The notes beneath the pieces are model-generated. The model searched no databases, was not told where the DNA came from, and saw only the letters and a program-made list of their open reading frames with translations. 64,000 bases of DNA from Pseudomonas sp. UBA5706 (GTDB lineage Bacteria > Pseudomonadota > Gammaproteobacteria > Pseudomonadales > Pseudomonadaceae). Position 1 is the stretch's first letter. Every line of letters begins with the position of its first letter. Below, in pieces: positions 51,746 through 61,237 of the stretch. The stretch is taken from positions 1 to 64,000 of the forward strand of contig NZ_DIHC01000009.1 of NCBI RefSeq assembly GCF_002419965.1, given 5' to 3'. Both the position numbers and the translations under genes were made by a program.

Positions 51746-52282
51746 TCAAGGCTTGGCTTTTTTCAGCGCATTGTCCAGCGCGGTCGATACATAAACCTTG
51801 AGCAGTTCGCTGGAGCGGCTCTTCATGTCCATGCCGACATCACGCTGCTTGACGCGGAATTTATTAGCGACGTCCGGTGGCGGGTCACCGGCGTCGAGCG
51901 CTGCCAGTTCTTCGGGCGAGAAGGAAGCCGCATAGGCCGCAGCGAGATTTCGATCCCACTCCTGCTGGTATTGCGGTTGCAGGTATTGCAGCTCGTCCTG
52001 GACAATTTCCTGCGCCTTGGTCCGCCCGATGGTCTCAACGATAGTGGTGAAGGTCACCGTGCGTGAGGCCACCTGATACCCCAGCCAGCCCAGGCTCTCG
52101 CCCAAATGCCGATCCTGCACGAACGACAGTGCGCTGGACGACAGGGCGGGTGTCGTGGTTGCTGCCTGCTCGGGCGGCGCCTCCTCAGCCCGCGCCATAC
52201 CCGGCGCATGAATCAGTAGCCCCAACCCCAGACAGGCGACCGTCTTGAGCATCGTCAACGCGGTTGATCTGCTATCTCCCAT
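51746..52282 (-). CDS. Exported hypothetical protein
   Basis: The 178-residue protein has a signal peptide (TMLKTVACLGLGLLIHAPGM, cleavage after ARA) and a mature helical part (WGYQVASRTVTF-like LGYQVASRTVTFTTI, YLQPQYQQEWDRNLAAAY). There are no cysteines after cleavage, and I do not recognise the family. GGGAGAGG stands directly before the ATG at 52282. It reads in the same direction as the deaminase gene but is probably independent. Confidence 0.6.
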   Translation of the reverse strand: MGDSRSTALTMLKTVACLGLGLLIHAPGMARAEEAPPEQAATTTPALSSSALSFVQDRHLGESLGWLGYQVASRTVTFTTIVETIGRTKAQEIVQDELQYLQPQYQQEWDRNLAAAYAASFSPEELAALDAGDPPPDVANKFRVKQRDVGMDMKSRSSELLKVYVSTALDNALKKAKP

Positions 52283-52546
52283 GTCCTCTCCCGGCGACTT
52301 TTTATGTGTGTGATCCACTCACTGAGTGCCTGGTGACGCTAGCAGTTGAGTAACGCATTGCCAGCGGACCCGCCCGCCGACACACAGCAGCGAAGCTGCG
52401 TTCAGCATTCTGACCGCAGGATCCGGGCAAGGTTGGAGGAAAAGGCCAGGGGAATTAGGGCGTGTCGATGGGCATGGATCGAGGGGCACAGGATGAAGCC
52501 ACTGAGCCGTGTAATAGCTCTGGTTGCCGACGGCGGCGACCTTGAG

Positions 52547-52580
52547 GCCACCACCGCCGGCAAGCCGCCACGCTACGGGG
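52547..52580. repeat. REP-like element fragment
   Basis: CACCGCCGGCAAGCCG here matches the core at 42456-42480. It lies in the ~320-bp gap between the exported protein at 52282 and the binding protein at 52602, which holds no gene. Confidence 0.45.
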
Positions 52581-52601
52581 GATTAGCGGTGATAGATCGC
52601 G

Positions 52602-53621
52602 TCAGTCTCCAAGACCCGCCGTTACCTTCTTCGCCACGTCAGCCGGCACCCAAGGCGTCCAGATTTGCGGATGATCCTTAAGGAAGGTCTTGGCCACCGC
52701 AGTGGGTTCCAGGCGCTTTTCGCTCATCTGGCCCAACGTCTGGTTCAGTTGATCGATTGGCAGGTCAACCTTCTGAAAGAAGCTCACCAATTCCGGGTAT
52801 TGCTTTTGGAACGGGTCCGACACGCCGATTGCCAAATGCGCGGCTAGTGAGCTGGAACCGATCGGGTTCGGATTGCTGGCATCGGCCAAGGTCTTCCACG
52901 CCGCTTCGTTGAATGGCGGCTCTTCAAGCTTGATCAACTTAAAGCGACCCAGCAGTGGCGTGGGCGACCAGTAGTAAAACAACACCGGTTTGCCGCGCTT
53001 GATCGATGACGCCACCTCCGCGTCCAGCGCAGCGCCAGAGCCGGTGCGGAAGTTCACGTAGCTGTCGTTGAGCTTGTAGGCCTTAAGCTTTTGCGTGTTG
53101 ACGATTTCCGACGTCCAGCCGGTCGGGCTGTTGAGGAAGCGGCCCTTGTCTGGCGATTCCGGGTCCTTGAACACGTCTTTGTACTTAGGCAGGTCCGACA
53201 CTGACTTCAGGTCCGGCGCCAACGGCTTGATCCCTTTCTCGGGATCGCCCTCGATGACGAATTCCGGCACCCACCAGCCTTCGGTCGCGCCCTTGACGAC
53301 ATCGCCCAGGCCGTGAACCTTGCCTTCGGCTTGCGCCTTGACCCACGCTGGGCTGCGCCCTGCCCACTCCTCACCGATCACCTGGATGTCGTTCCTGGCA
53401 AGTGCCGCCTCAAGACTCACCGTGCTGCCTGGCAATTTGTCGGTGGGGTAGCCGTAGCCTTTCTCGACAATGGTGCGCAGGATTTCGGTGATCAGGCTGC
53501 CGCTTTCCCAGGTGATGTCGCCAAAGTGAATCGGCGCGGGCTTTTCTGCGCTGTAGGCAGATTGCGTCAGAACCGTCAGCGCCAGCAGCGAGCCGCCCAG
53601 CAGGTGTTTGATCAATGTCAT
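52602..53621 (-). CDS. Glycine betaine/choline-type ABC substrate-binding protein
   Basis: The 339-residue periplasmic protein has a signal peptide (LGGSLLALTVLTQSAYSAE) and an OpuAC/ProX-type fold: HFGDITWESGSLITEILRTI, GSTVSLEAALARNDIQVIGE, a Trp-rich ligand region, PTGWTSEIVNTQKLKAY and KPVLFYYWSPTPLLGRF. It should bind a quaternary amine such as glycine betaine or choline. No permease or ATPase genes adjoin it, so it is an orphan binding protein sharing a transporter encoded elsewhere. Start at 53621 (MTLIKHLLGG). Confidence 0.85.
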   Translation of the reverse strand: MTLIKHLLGGSLLALTVLTQSAYSAEKPAPIHFGDITWESGSLITEILRTIVEKGYGYPTDKLPGSTVSLEAALARNDIQVIGEEWAGRSPAWVKAQAEGKVHGLGDVVKGATEGWWVPEFVIEGDPEKGIKPLAPDLKSVSDLPKYKDVFKDPESPDKGRFLNSPTGWTSEIVNTQKLKAYKLNDSYVNFRTGSGAALDAEVASSIKRGKPVLFYYWSPTPLLGRFKLIKLEEPPFNEAAWKTLADASNPNPIGSSSLAAHLAIGVSDPFQKQYPELVSFFQKVDLPIDQLNQTLGQMSEKRLEPTAVAKTFLKDHPQIWTPWVPADVAKKVTAGLGD

Positions 53622-53688
53622 TGTTGTCTCTCGTGGTTGTCGGCTCGGGAATGGAAAAGGCCAAGTAGGGTTTAGCACAGCACACGCC

Positions 53689-54198
53689 TCATTCCAGACA
53701 AGCGCGAACGCAGCAGGTTTCGGCTTTTTCCATGTAATCACTGACCGACCGCGAAGAAATGCCCAGTTGCGTAGCGATTTCGGGGTAGGTCAGGCCGACG
53801 CTGCGCGAGAGCAGGAACGTCGTCCTGACCTTGGGCGGCAGGCGGTTGAGGCGGCGGTCGATACGATCCAGCATCTGCAGGGTAGCGGCCAGGCTTTCCG
53901 GGGAAGGCGCGTCGGCGTGCTCCTCGACGACCAGGCCATCGAGATACATCCGCTCCAGGGCCCGGCGACGCCAGCGTTGGTAGATCAGCCGTTGGGCAAT
54001 GGTGCTCAATAATGCCCGAGGCTCGCGAATCGGCACCACATTGGGCGCGGCGAGCAATTGCAGGAAGGTTTCGCAAGCGATGTCCTCGGCACTCTCAGGC
54101 CCGTCCAGGTGGCGACGCAAGCGCTCGCACAACCAGGCGTAATGACGCTGAAATAGTTCGCCGAGCAGGTGGCGGTGGGGCAGATCGACGCCAGACAT
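53689..54198 (-). CDS. FecI-type ECF RNA polymerase sigma factor
   Basis: The 169-residue protein has ECF sigma regions 2 (FQRHYAWLCERLRRHL, AEDIACETFLQLL) and 4 (LPPKVRTTFLLSRSVGLTYP, then EIATQLGISSRSVSDYMEKA). This group normally pairs with a FecR anti-sigma factor and a signalling TonB receptor, but neither is adjacent here. It is thus an orphan, or its partner is elsewhere. The ATG at 54198 (MSGVDLPHRH) has AAGGGAAG in front. It is followed, 67 bp away, by the betaine-type binding protein. Confidence 0.83.
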   Translation of the reverse strand: MSGVDLPHRHLLGELFQRHYAWLCERLRRHLDGPESAEDIACETFLQLLAAPNVVPIREPRALLSTIAQRLIYQRWRRRALERMYLDGLVVEEHADAPSPESLAATLQMLDRIDRRLNRLPPKVRTTFLLSRSVGLTYPEIATQLGISSRSVSDYMEKAETCCVRACLE

Positions 54199-54374
54199 AA
54201 CACTTCCCTTGGCATGAATAATCGTGCAGCCCGAAGGTGCGGCTGAGTTCATGCTAGCAAGGGGTTTTATGCATTAATAATATTTAAAGATGCTGGTTAT
54301 AGATCGCGAAAGAATAAAAGACCCACGTCCACGGGGCTCTCTTTAGCATCGACGCGTGTTGGCAAGCGCCGCAG

Positions 54375-55154
54375 CTATAAGGTGTGAAGACCCAACGCTT
54401 GCGCCTGAGCCTGATAATCCAGCAAAACCTGATAATCCGACTCGCTGGCTGGCAGCACCTCGGCAATCGCCAATACCTTCGCCATCGTCGGCGAGTCCTC
54501 CAGTGCCTGATTCATTGCCTGCCGAACCTGCTCGCCATCAGCGCCTGACCGGGTGATGTAGGGAAGGCACGGTGCGTTCGCCGTGTGGCCAATCACCCTC
54601 AACCCGGCAATTTCGTCGCTGTGGTCGCGGGCCAGATAATCGAAGGTAACGCTGTCGATCGCCGCCAGATCCCCGCGACCTCCCTTGATCGCTGCCAGGC
54701 TGTTGCGATGCCCGCCGGTCAGCGAAACCTGTGCAAAAAACCGTCCCTCTCGCTGCAACGGCGCCAGCGCGTGGCGAAACAGGTTCATGCCGGAATTGGA
54801 GTCCCGGGCGTTGAGCAGACCGTGGCTGCCACGAAAGTCCTCAAGCCGTTGACGGGGATCGTCCGCCCGCGCCACCAGCACGCTGCAATGTTGACCGCCC
54901 GCGCTGTTCGGTAACTGGTAAACCGGGCGCCCGACCACCTCGACCTGGCCGCGCAATAGCGTCATCAGCGGATAGCCGCAGGTCTGGGTCAACACTAACT
55001 GCGGGGACAACCAGAGCTGTTTGAGATCCAGCGCCTGCGCATCCCGCCGTTCGACGCCGAGCCGTTCGAGCACGCGGCTGAGCCACTGCTCCTGGGCCTG
55101 GCGCACACGCTCGGGGGCGACATACATCTGTAATTCGGCGAAACCCTGAGCCAT
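54375..55154 (-). CDS. PhnD-like substrate-binding protein without signal peptide
   Basis: The 259-residue protein resembles phosphate/phosphonate-type periplasmic binding proteins (PhnD family): AELQMYVAPERVRQAQEQWL, TQTCGYPLMTLLRGQVEVVG, VARADDPRQRLEDFRG, NSGMNLFRHALAPL and GGRGDLAAIDSVTFDYLARD. No secretion signal is present, so it may be cytoplasmic or mis-started. It lies 14 bp downstream of the fatty acid desaturase gene in the same direction. Function unknown; ligand binding is inferred from fold only. Confidence 0.72.
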   Translation of the reverse strand: MAQGFAELQMYVAPERVRQAQEQWLSRVLERLGVERRDAQALDLKQLWLSPQLVLTQTCGYPLMTLLRGQVEVVGRPVYQLPNSAGGQHCSVLVARADDPRQRLEDFRGSHGLLNARDSNSGMNLFRHALAPLQREGRFFAQVSLTGGHRNSLAAIKGGRGDLAAIDSVTFDYLARDHSDEIAGLRVIGHTANAPCLPYITRSGADGEQVRQAMNQALEDSPTMAKVLAIAEVLPASESDYQVLLDYQAQAQALGLHTL

Positions 55155-55168
55155 GTGCAATACCGGAC

Positions 55169-56110
55169 CTAGACGTAAGGATGTTGAGGACTGTCCACAG
55201 GATTGAAGCTGTGGCGACGAAACAGTTCAACATATCCGGGCAACAGAAAATCACCGCTGCGTGCCAGCCACTGTTCGCGGCGATCGCGATAGACCTGAGG
55301 AAGGTGGTACCAGGCCAGCCCTGGCAGGTCGTGATGCACCAGATGCAGGTTCAGATTCAGAAACAGCCAGCGCCACGGCCACGAGGCTTCGTTGATCACC
55401 GTGCGTTGATGGCAATGTTCGGCCGGTCGATGCTCGTAGTACGAGCGCACCATCGATATCGCCAGGGCAGGCACACTGATCAGCAGCACATACTGCAGAC
55501 TCGACAAGGCGCTGTAGCGCTCGATGAAGGCGAACATCAACCCGAGGAAAACCCCGTGGGTAGCCCACATGGCCCAGGCTTGACGCTCGCCACGCAACAA
55601 CCGCGCGAACTCGCTGGCTATCAGACTGCCCAGGGCCAACGGCACGCCGAACAACAACCGCCCCGGCGGGGTTTTGTCGAGCCAGCGCAGCAGGCGCATG
55701 AGAGTGCCGGTGCGCTGCCAACTCAACTGGCTGAGGTAGCGGCTCTCGGGATCCAGGCCAGGAACCGTCAGGTCTTCATCGCGGTGGTGGCGCATGTGGG
55801 TGTCGCGATAAAGCGTGTAGGGATACCACACCGCAAACGGCGCATAACCCAGCATTTTGTTCAGCCATGGCCGGCGCGTGGGGTGGCCGTGCAGCAGCTC
55901 GTGTTGCAGCGACATCCACAGCACGGTCAACGGAATCATCAGGACAGTCGTCGGCCAAACGCCCAGTCGCGGGCTGAGCAGCAAAAGCGCTGGCCAGGCG
56001 GCATATACACCGATCAACAGCAGCCACGTCGGCCATTCCGTGCGGCCGATAAAACTTGCGCGCAGACGGGCGATCTCTTCACGTTGGGCGCTGTCGAGGT
56101 AATGGGCCAT
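55169..56110 (-). CDS. Membrane fatty acid desaturase family protein
   Basis: The 313-residue membrane protein has the three histidine boxes of the di-iron desaturase/hydroxylase family: LQHELLHGHP (HxxxH), DTHMRHHRDE (HxxHH) and NLHLVHHDLPG (HxxHH). Two pairs of membrane helices separate them. It desaturates or hydroxylates an acyl chain or carotenoid-like substrate; which one is unknown. The ATG at 56110 has AGGA seven bases upstream. The PhnD-like gene follows after 14 bp, suggesting a two-gene operon. Confidence 0.85.
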   Translation of the reverse strand: MAHYLDSAQREEIARLRASFIGRTEWPTWLLLIGVYAAWPALLLLSPRLGVWPTTVLMIPLTVLWMSLQHELLHGHPTRRPWLNKMLGYAPFAVWYPYTLYRDTHMRHHRDEDLTVPGLDPESRYLSQLSWQRTGTLMRLLRWLDKTPPGRLLFGVPLALGSLIASEFARLLRGERQAWAMWATHGVFLGLMFAFIERYSALSSLQYVLLISVPALAISMVRSYYEHRPAEHCHQRTVINEASWPWRWLFLNLNLHLVHHDLPGLAWYHLPQVYRDRREQWLARSGDFLLPGYVELFRRHSFNPVDSPQHPYV

Positions 56111-56223
56111 GGCCGTTCCTGCACTGGGCTGATACCAACTTGTGTCCCGGCGACGCAAAATGTTGTAGATCGATTGGTTATGACGGTAGAACCAACCCTC
56201 GAATATCACATGAGCCATGCCTT

Positions 56224-56622
56224 ATGCAGTTTCAGCCCTTGCCCTCGCTTCAACGCCCGCTGCTTGAGAAGTTCTACAAGGCCCATCGTTCCGGCATGCG
56301 GGCCAGGGGCGAGTCGCAGGGGTGGGTGGCCAAGGATGGAGAGATCGTCGCAGCGCTCTGCATGACGCCGCTTGGTGGCGGGCATTGGTTGACCGGGTTG
56401 TTCGTCGCGCCGGACCAGCGAGGACAGGGCGTCGCCAGCGCCTTGATCAGTGCGGCGCTCGGCAGCGTCGAAGGAGGTGTATGGCTGTTTTGCGACCCGG
56501 CCCTTGCGGGGTTTTATCAGCGATTGGGCTTCGTCGAGACTGTCGATCTGCCGCAGGCACTCGCCGTTCGCCTGACCCGCTACAGGCAGACCAAGCCCCT
56601 GCAGGTATTGGTTCGCCCTTAG
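56224..56622 (+). CDS. GNAT-family N-acetyltransferase
   Basis: The 132-residue protein has the GNAT core, with the acetyl-CoA pyrophosphate loop in LFVAPDQRGQGVASALI (Q/RxxGxG/A) and a final FCDPALAGFYQRLGFVE motif. The acceptor is unknown. The ATG at 56224 gives MQFQPLPSLQRP; the open frame further upstream is the antisense of the divergent desaturase gene. It is a single gene. Confidence 0.82.
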   Translation: MQFQPLPSLQRPLLEKFYKAHRSGMRARGESQGWVAKDGEIVAALCMTPLGGGHWLTGLFVAPDQRGQGVASALISAALGSVEGGVWLFCDPALAGFYQRLGFVETVDLPQALAVRLTRYRQTKPLQVLVRP

Positions 56623-56720
56623 ATCCATTTTACGCGATTGACCAAACCAAATGTGCCAATCGCCAGCCACCCCACGTGCTAGCCTCGGTCATCACCTCCG
56701 GCCATTGAAACGGGATGCTC

Positions 56721-57551
56721 ATGAAACCAACGCTAATCGCTTTCTCTTTCGCCGCACTGTTCGGATCGACCGTGGCGACGGCGGCCACGCCCGCCCCCTC
56801 TTCGAACATTAGCCACGAACAGTTCGCCACGGTGCTCAAGGGCGACTGGCGGGTGCCGCAGAATGCTGCGCGCGATCAGTACCGTCATCCGGAGCAGACG
56901 CTGCGTTTCTTCGGCGTGCGCAATGATCAGACTGTCATCGAAATTACCCCCGGCAACGGCTGGTACAGCGAATTGCTGGCGCCGTTGCTTAAGGCCAAAG
57001 GGCATTACGTCGTGGCGATCGTCGACCCTTCGGTCAGCGATTACGCCAAAAAGGCCGCAGAGCGCCTCAAGCAGAAATACGCGGCTGACCCTGCACATTA
57101 CGGCAAGGTCGAAGTGATCGAGTACCGGCCCAAGGCGCCGGTGTTGGGCAGCCCTGCGTCCGCCGACACGGTCCTGACCTTCCGCAACGCACACAATTGG
57201 GTCGACGCAGGCAACGAAGTGGCGACGTTCAAAGCGTTTTATGACGTGCTAAAACCGGGCGGGACGCTGGGTGTGGTCGATCATCGGGCCAAGCCAGGCA
57301 CAACCGCCAAGGACAACGAGAAGAATGGCTACCTGCCCACCGATTACGTGGTGAAACTGGCACAGGACGCAGGCTTCAAACTGGTGGGTGAAAGTGAAGT
57401 GAATGCTAACCCCAAGGACACCAAGGACTATCCCGATGGTGTATGGACGTTGCCGCCAATATTGGTCAAAGGTGAGCAGGACAAGGCGAAATACCTGGCC
57501 ATCGGTGAATCGGACCGGATGACGCTGCGGTTCATCAAGCCGGCGAAATAG
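56721..57551 (+). CDS. Exported class I SAM-methyltransferase-fold protein
   Basis: The 276-residue protein has a signal peptide (MKPTLIAFSFAALFGSTVAT, cleavage after TAA) followed by a Rossmann methyltransferase fold: IEITPGNGWYSELLAPLLKA (the SAM-binding motif I), then VVAIVDPSV and FYDVLKPGGTLGVVDH. Such exported methyltransferase-like proteins are common in proteobacteria, but their role is unclear, as SAM is not expected in the periplasm. I chose the ATG at 56721; another lies two codons earlier. It converges on the peptide deformylase gene. Confidence 0.78.
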   Translation: MKPTLIAFSFAALFGSTVATAATPAPSSNISHEQFATVLKGDWRVPQNAARDQYRHPEQTLRFFGVRNDQTVIEITPGNGWYSELLAPLLKAKGHYVVAIVDPSVSDYAKKAAERLKQKYAADPAHYGKVEVIEYRPKAPVLGSPASADTVLTFRNAHNWVDAGNEVATFKAFYDVLKPGGTLGVVDHRAKPGTTAKDNEKNGYLPTDYVVKLAQDAGFKLVGESEVNANPKDTKDYPDGVWTLPPILVKGEQDKAKYLAIGESDRMTLRFIKPAK

Positions 57552-57581
57552 CCGCGCGTCGGCATACCGATAGGGCAGCGC

Positions 57582-58121
57582 TCAATCATCCGCATTCGGG
57601 TCCATGTCGGGGAATAGCACCTCGGTGAAGCCGAAGCGGGTGAAGTCCTTGACTCTGGACGGGTAAAGCCGGCCAATCAGGTGATCGCACTCGTGCTGCA
57701 CCACCCGCGCATGGAAACCCCGCGCCACGCGCTGGATACGCTTGCCGTCGGGGTCGAAGCCTTCATAGCGAATGTGTTCGAAACGCTCCACCACACCGCG
57801 CAACCCCGGCACTGACAGGCACCCCTCCCAACCTTCTTCCAACGTCGGCTCCAGTGGCGTGATCAGCGGGTTGAGCAGAATGGTCTGAGGCACCGGCTCG
57901 GCGTCGGGATAGCGCTCGCTGCGCTCGAAGCCAAAGATCACCAGTTGCAGATCGACGCCAATCTGCGGCGCCGCCAGCCCTACCCCGCCGACACTGCGCA
58001 TAGTCTCGAACATGTCGTCGATCAGGGTCTTCAGCTTAGTTGAGCCGAACATTGATTCAGGTACGGGCGGCGCGATGCGCAGCAGACGCTCGTCGCCCAT
58101 TTTCAGGATTTCACGGATCAT
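57582..58121 (-). CDS. def: Peptide deformylase
   Basis: The 179-residue protein has all three deformylase motifs: GVGLAAPQIG, EGCLSVPG (Cys metal ligand) and QHECDHLIG (two His ligands and the catalytic Glu). It removes the formyl group from nascent N-terminal Met in the cytoplasm, using Fe2+. The gene is not next to fmt, so it is probably a second, non-housekeeping copy, as many Pseudomonas have. The ATG at 58121 has AGAGG seven bases upstream. Confidence 0.92.
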   Translation of the reverse strand: MIREILKMGDERLLRIAPPVPESMFGSTKLKTLIDDMFETMRSVGGVGLAAPQIGVDLQLVIFGFERSERYPDAEPVPQTILLNPLITPLEPTLEEGWEGCLSVPGLRGVVERFEHIRYEGFDPDGKRIQRVARGFHARVVQHECDHLIGRLYPSRVKDFTRFGFTEVLFPDMDPNADD

Positions 58122-58181
58122 GGAAGAACCTCTGTCCAAGGCAGATGCGCCATGCGAAGGCGCATCCTGCCACAGGAGCGG

Positions 58182-59198
58182 TCAGAACTTGTCGGTCTTG
58201 AGCGGCTGCAGCGACGGTACATAGTCATGAGCATGGTCATCGTCATGATCATGGCTGTGATCACGACCCAGGCCGGACACCTGCGGATTTTCCTGCGCCA
58301 CGTCAGGCTCGGCCTCTTCACCACCGTCGCCTGGGACCTTTTCGCCTTTTTCCTTGCCCTCGTCGGACAAGTGCTCAATCACCGCATTCATCTCCGCGCC
58401 CAGCAGCAACACCGATGCGGAAATGTAGAAATACAGCAGCAGCACGATGATTGCGCCGATGCTGCCGTACATGGCGTCGTAGTTGGCGAAGGTCTTCACA
58501 TAATAAGCAAACCCCAGGGAAGCGACGATCCAGACGACCACCGCCAGCACCGAGCCTGGCGAGATGAAGCGAAACTCCTGCTTAACGTCCGGCATGACGT
58601 AATACATCATCGCCACCGAAATCATCAGCAGCAGGATGATCAACGGCCAGCGCAGGATGGTCCACAAGGTGACGATGAACTCCTCCATGCCGATTTGCGC
58701 CGCCAGCCAGCTCATTACCTGAGGCCCTGTCACCATCAGCGCCGCCGCCGCCAGCAACATCCCGGCAAACCCTACGGTGTACAGCACCGACAGCGGGATA
58801 CGCTTCCACACCGGTCGCTGCTCAACGACGTCGTAAGCGGCGTTCATCGCACTCATCATCAGGCGCACCCCCGCCGATGCACTCCATAACGCAATGAAGA
58901 TACCGACCGAGAGCAAACCGCCTTTGGACTCTTGCAACTGGTCGATCACCGGGTTGACCTGATCCAGCGCCTGCGGTGGCAGCACCAGCTCGGATTGCAG
59001 GCGCAGCCAGCTGAAGAAATCCGGCAGATGCAGAAAGCCGATCAGGGCAATGAGAAACAGCAGAAACGGGAACAGCGAAAACAACATCTGGTAAGCCAAT
59101 GCAGAGGCGTACGTCGACATCTCGTCATCGAGAAACTCTTTGACCGTTCTGACCAGCACCGTGGTGACACGCAGCCGGCGCAAATTCGGGAATATCAT
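58182..59198 (-). CDS. YihY/BrkB-family membrane protein
   Basis: The 338-residue protein has six membrane helices of the YihY/virulence factor BrkB family, with MSTYASALAYQMLFSLFPFL at the first helix, FFSWLRLQSELVLPPQALD and YGSIGAIIVLLLYFYISASV at the last. It ends with an acidic, His-rich soluble tail (RDHSHDHDDDHAHDY) that could bind metal. The family's function is not established. The ATG at 59198 has GGAG seven bases upstream. It is 60 bp upstream of the deformylase gene. Confidence 0.85.
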   Translation of the reverse strand: MIFPNLRRLRVTTVLVRTVKEFLDDEMSTYASALAYQMLFSLFPFLLFLIALIGFLHLPDFFSWLRLQSELVLPPQALDQVNPVIDQLQESKGGLLSVGIFIALWSASAGVRLMMSAMNAAYDVVEQRPVWKRIPLSVLYTVGFAGMLLAAAALMVTGPQVMSWLAAQIGMEEFIVTLWTILRWPLIILLLMISVAMMYYVMPDVKQEFRFISPGSVLAVVVWIVASLGFAYYVKTFANYDAMYGSIGAIIVLLLYFYISASVLLLGAEMNAVIEHLSDEGKEKGEKVPGDGGEEAEPDVAQENPQVSGLGRDHSHDHDDDHAHDYVPSLQPLKTDKF

Positions 59199-59440
59199 GG
59201 CGTCTCCTTCGCGACGTAGACGTATTTGAAGCACATTTACCTATACGAGCAGGCAAATGCTTTGAAATTCCGTATGCCCTGCATAACGGGTCGGGCTTTT
59301 TACATTCAGTTAAGCACTTTTGCCAGGCCCAAAACGTTTCAACGCATCTTCGACCGGACACAATAACGGCCATCATGGGATGGCCGTTACGGATGACACT
59401 TTGATTCGCTCGAGGCAGTCAGCCCCAAGTGCACAGGCGG

Positions 59441-59632
59441 TCACGCCTTATCAACGCCCTTCTTCACAGCGTCTTTTGCGTCGCCGACTTTCTTTTGCAC
59501 TTGACCTTTGAGTTCCTGCCCCTTGCCTTTTGCTTCCAACTCAGGGTTGTCGGTTGCCTTACCTACGCCTTGCTTAACTTTACCGACTGCTTCGTTTGTC
59601 GCGCCTTTGACTTTATCGCCAGTGCTGCTCAT
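59441..59632 (-). CDS. CsbD-family stress protein
   Basis: The 63-residue protein is almost wholly charged and helical: SSTGDKVKGATNEAVGKVKQ, then KGQELKGQVQKKVGDAKDAV. This matches the small CsbD family of general-stress proteins, whose function is unknown. The ATG at 59632 has GAGGAGAG in front. It is a single gene. Confidence 0.85.
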   Translation of the reverse strand: MSSTGDKVKGATNEAVGKVKQGVGKATDNPELEAKGKGQELKGQVQKKVGDAKDAVKKGVDKA

Positions 59633-59884
59633 CGTTGTCTCTCCTCGGTAAGAATCAGGTGTCATAACCTCGACATAAGGATTGACCGGGCGCCGTTCCC
59701 GAGAGTTTCAAATATTTTTCCAGCAGCTCGTACGCGCTGACTGCGCTTTTCGGCCCGGTGCGCGAGTTTTGCCTTTATGTTTACCCGACAACCCCGGAGA
59801 ATGCGCGGCCGAGCCGGTGGTGGCTATCCTGCAGGTCAGCGGATGCATAGCCAGGCACATGAGACAGAGATTCACAGGAACGTT

Positions 59885-60265
59885 ATGAAACTCGACAAAC
59901 AGCAGGCCATTGCGCGCCGCAACGAGCAACTGGGCGGCGCCGTACTGGGCACCAACAACACCCATTTCGCGGTACTGGACCCCAAACGCAACATCTGGTG
60001 GTTCGATCTGCCGGTCATCCGGCTCGCGGTCGGCCAGTACGAATGGCTGCACCTTCTGTTGCACACCCCTAGCACCAATGAACTGATCCACCTGAAAGTC
60101 ACGACCAAATTCCTGCGCGAGCAAAAGGACGGCGTCGTGATTCGCAACGAAGGCAAACGCAAATCCACCGTCAGCCTGGAGCTTTCGGCGGACAAGGATT
60201 CATACCTCAAGGACATGCGTCCGAATGGGGCGAATCTGAGCTTTGCAGGGTTCGTGCAGAAATAG
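59885..60265 (+). CDS. Hypothetical protein
   Basis: The 126-residue protein is soluble, without signal peptide or cysteines, and starts MKLDKQQAIARRNEQLGGAV. A central hydrophobic/aromatic part (NIWWFDLPVIRLAVGQYEWL) is followed by a basic stretch. I do not recognise the family. The ATG at 59885 is well placed behind CAGGA; the longer open frame upstream is out of character. Confidence 0.65.
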   Translation: MKLDKQQAIARRNEQLGGAVLGTNNTHFAVLDPKRNIWWFDLPVIRLAVGQYEWLHLLLHTPSTNELIHLKVTTKFLREQKDGVVIRNEGKRKSTVSLELSADKDSYLKDMRPNGANLSFAGFVQK

Positions 60266-60400
60266 ATTCACCACCTCGCTGCGCCCACCTATCGTGCAGC
60301 CACGACCTTGGCGCCAAGCCGCTCGCGATAGCGCCACGCCGTGTTGAGGGGTAGCGACCGTAGCCGCCCCCCGAGCGAGCTGCGCCGCTACAGGCCGGTG

Positions 60401-61237
60401 TCAGACCAGCTCGATTCTATCGGCATGAATCACGATCTGGCCCTGCTTGTACAGCGCGCCAATGGCCTTCTTGAAGTTGCCCTTGCTGACGCCGAACAAG
60501 TTGCTGATCACCGCTGGATCGCTCTTGTCACTGACCGGCAGGACGCCATCGTTCTGGCGCAACTTGTCGAGAATCTTGGTGTTGAGGCTGCTGGCCAGTT
60601 GCTCACCGACCGGCTGAAGACTCAGGCTGATGTTGCCATCGCTGCGCACTTCCTTGATAAAACCCTTTTCCTGTTTGCCCGAGCGCAGGAATTTGAACAC
60701 TTCGTTCTTGTGAATCAGGCCCCAGTGCTTGTTGTTGATGATGGCCTTGAAGCCCATCGCGGTTTCTTCAGCCACCAGCAGGTCCACTTCCTGACCCACT
60801 GCATAACTGGCTGCGACCTTGTCCAGATAGCGATCCAGCCGCGTGGTGGCAGTGATGCGGCGGGTATGCTTGTCCAGGTAAACATGCACCACGCAGTAGT
60901 CACCGGCCTTGAGCGGACGCTTTTCTTCGGAATATGGCAGCAACAAATCCTTGGGCAGCCCCCAGTCCAGGAAAATACCGATGCTGTTAACCTCGACCAC
61001 TTTCAGACTGGCGAACTCCCCCACCTGAACTTTTGGTCGTTCCGTGGTGGCGATCAACTTGTCATCGCTGTCCAGATAAACAAAGACGTTTAACCAGTCT
61101 TCATCTTCACTGGGAATATCTTTAGGAATATAACGATTGGGCAGCAGTATTTCGCCGTCCTGCGCACCGTCAAGGTATAAACCGAAGTTAGTATGTTTGA
61201 CCACTTGCAAACTGTTGTAGCGCCCGACTAAAGCCAT
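60401..61237 (-). CDS. CvfB-like S1 RNA-binding protein
   Basis: The 278-residue protein has three S1-like OB-fold repeats (e.g. LQVVKHTNFGLYLDGAQDG, ASLKVVEVNSIGIFLDWGLP) and a C-terminal winged-helix domain (NLFGVSKGNFKKAIGALYKQ). This is the order in CvfB/YitL. CvfB binds RNA in Staphylococcus and affects virulence genes; the role in Pseudomonas is unknown. The ATG at 61237 has GAGGG nine bases upstream, and a TTG lies two codons earlier. Confidence 0.85.
   Translation of the reverse strand: MALVGRYNSLQVVKHTNFGLYLDGAQDGEILLPNRYIPKDIPSEDEDWLNVFVYLDSDDKLIATTERPKVQVGEFASLKVVEVNSIGIFLDWGLPKDLLLPYSEEKRPLKAGDYCVVHVYLDKHTRRITATTRLDRYLDKVAASYAVGQEVDLLVAEETAMGFKAIINNKHWGLIHKNEVFKFLRSGKQEKGFIKEVRSDGNISLSLQPVGEQLASSLNTKILDKLRQNDGVLPVSDKSDPAVISNLFGVSKGNFKKAIGALYKQGQIVIHADRIELV

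Noticed and set aside
55181..56365. 394-codon plus-strand frame
   Set aside because: It is antisense to the fatty acid desaturase gene, which carries all three histidine boxes, and has no domain of its own.
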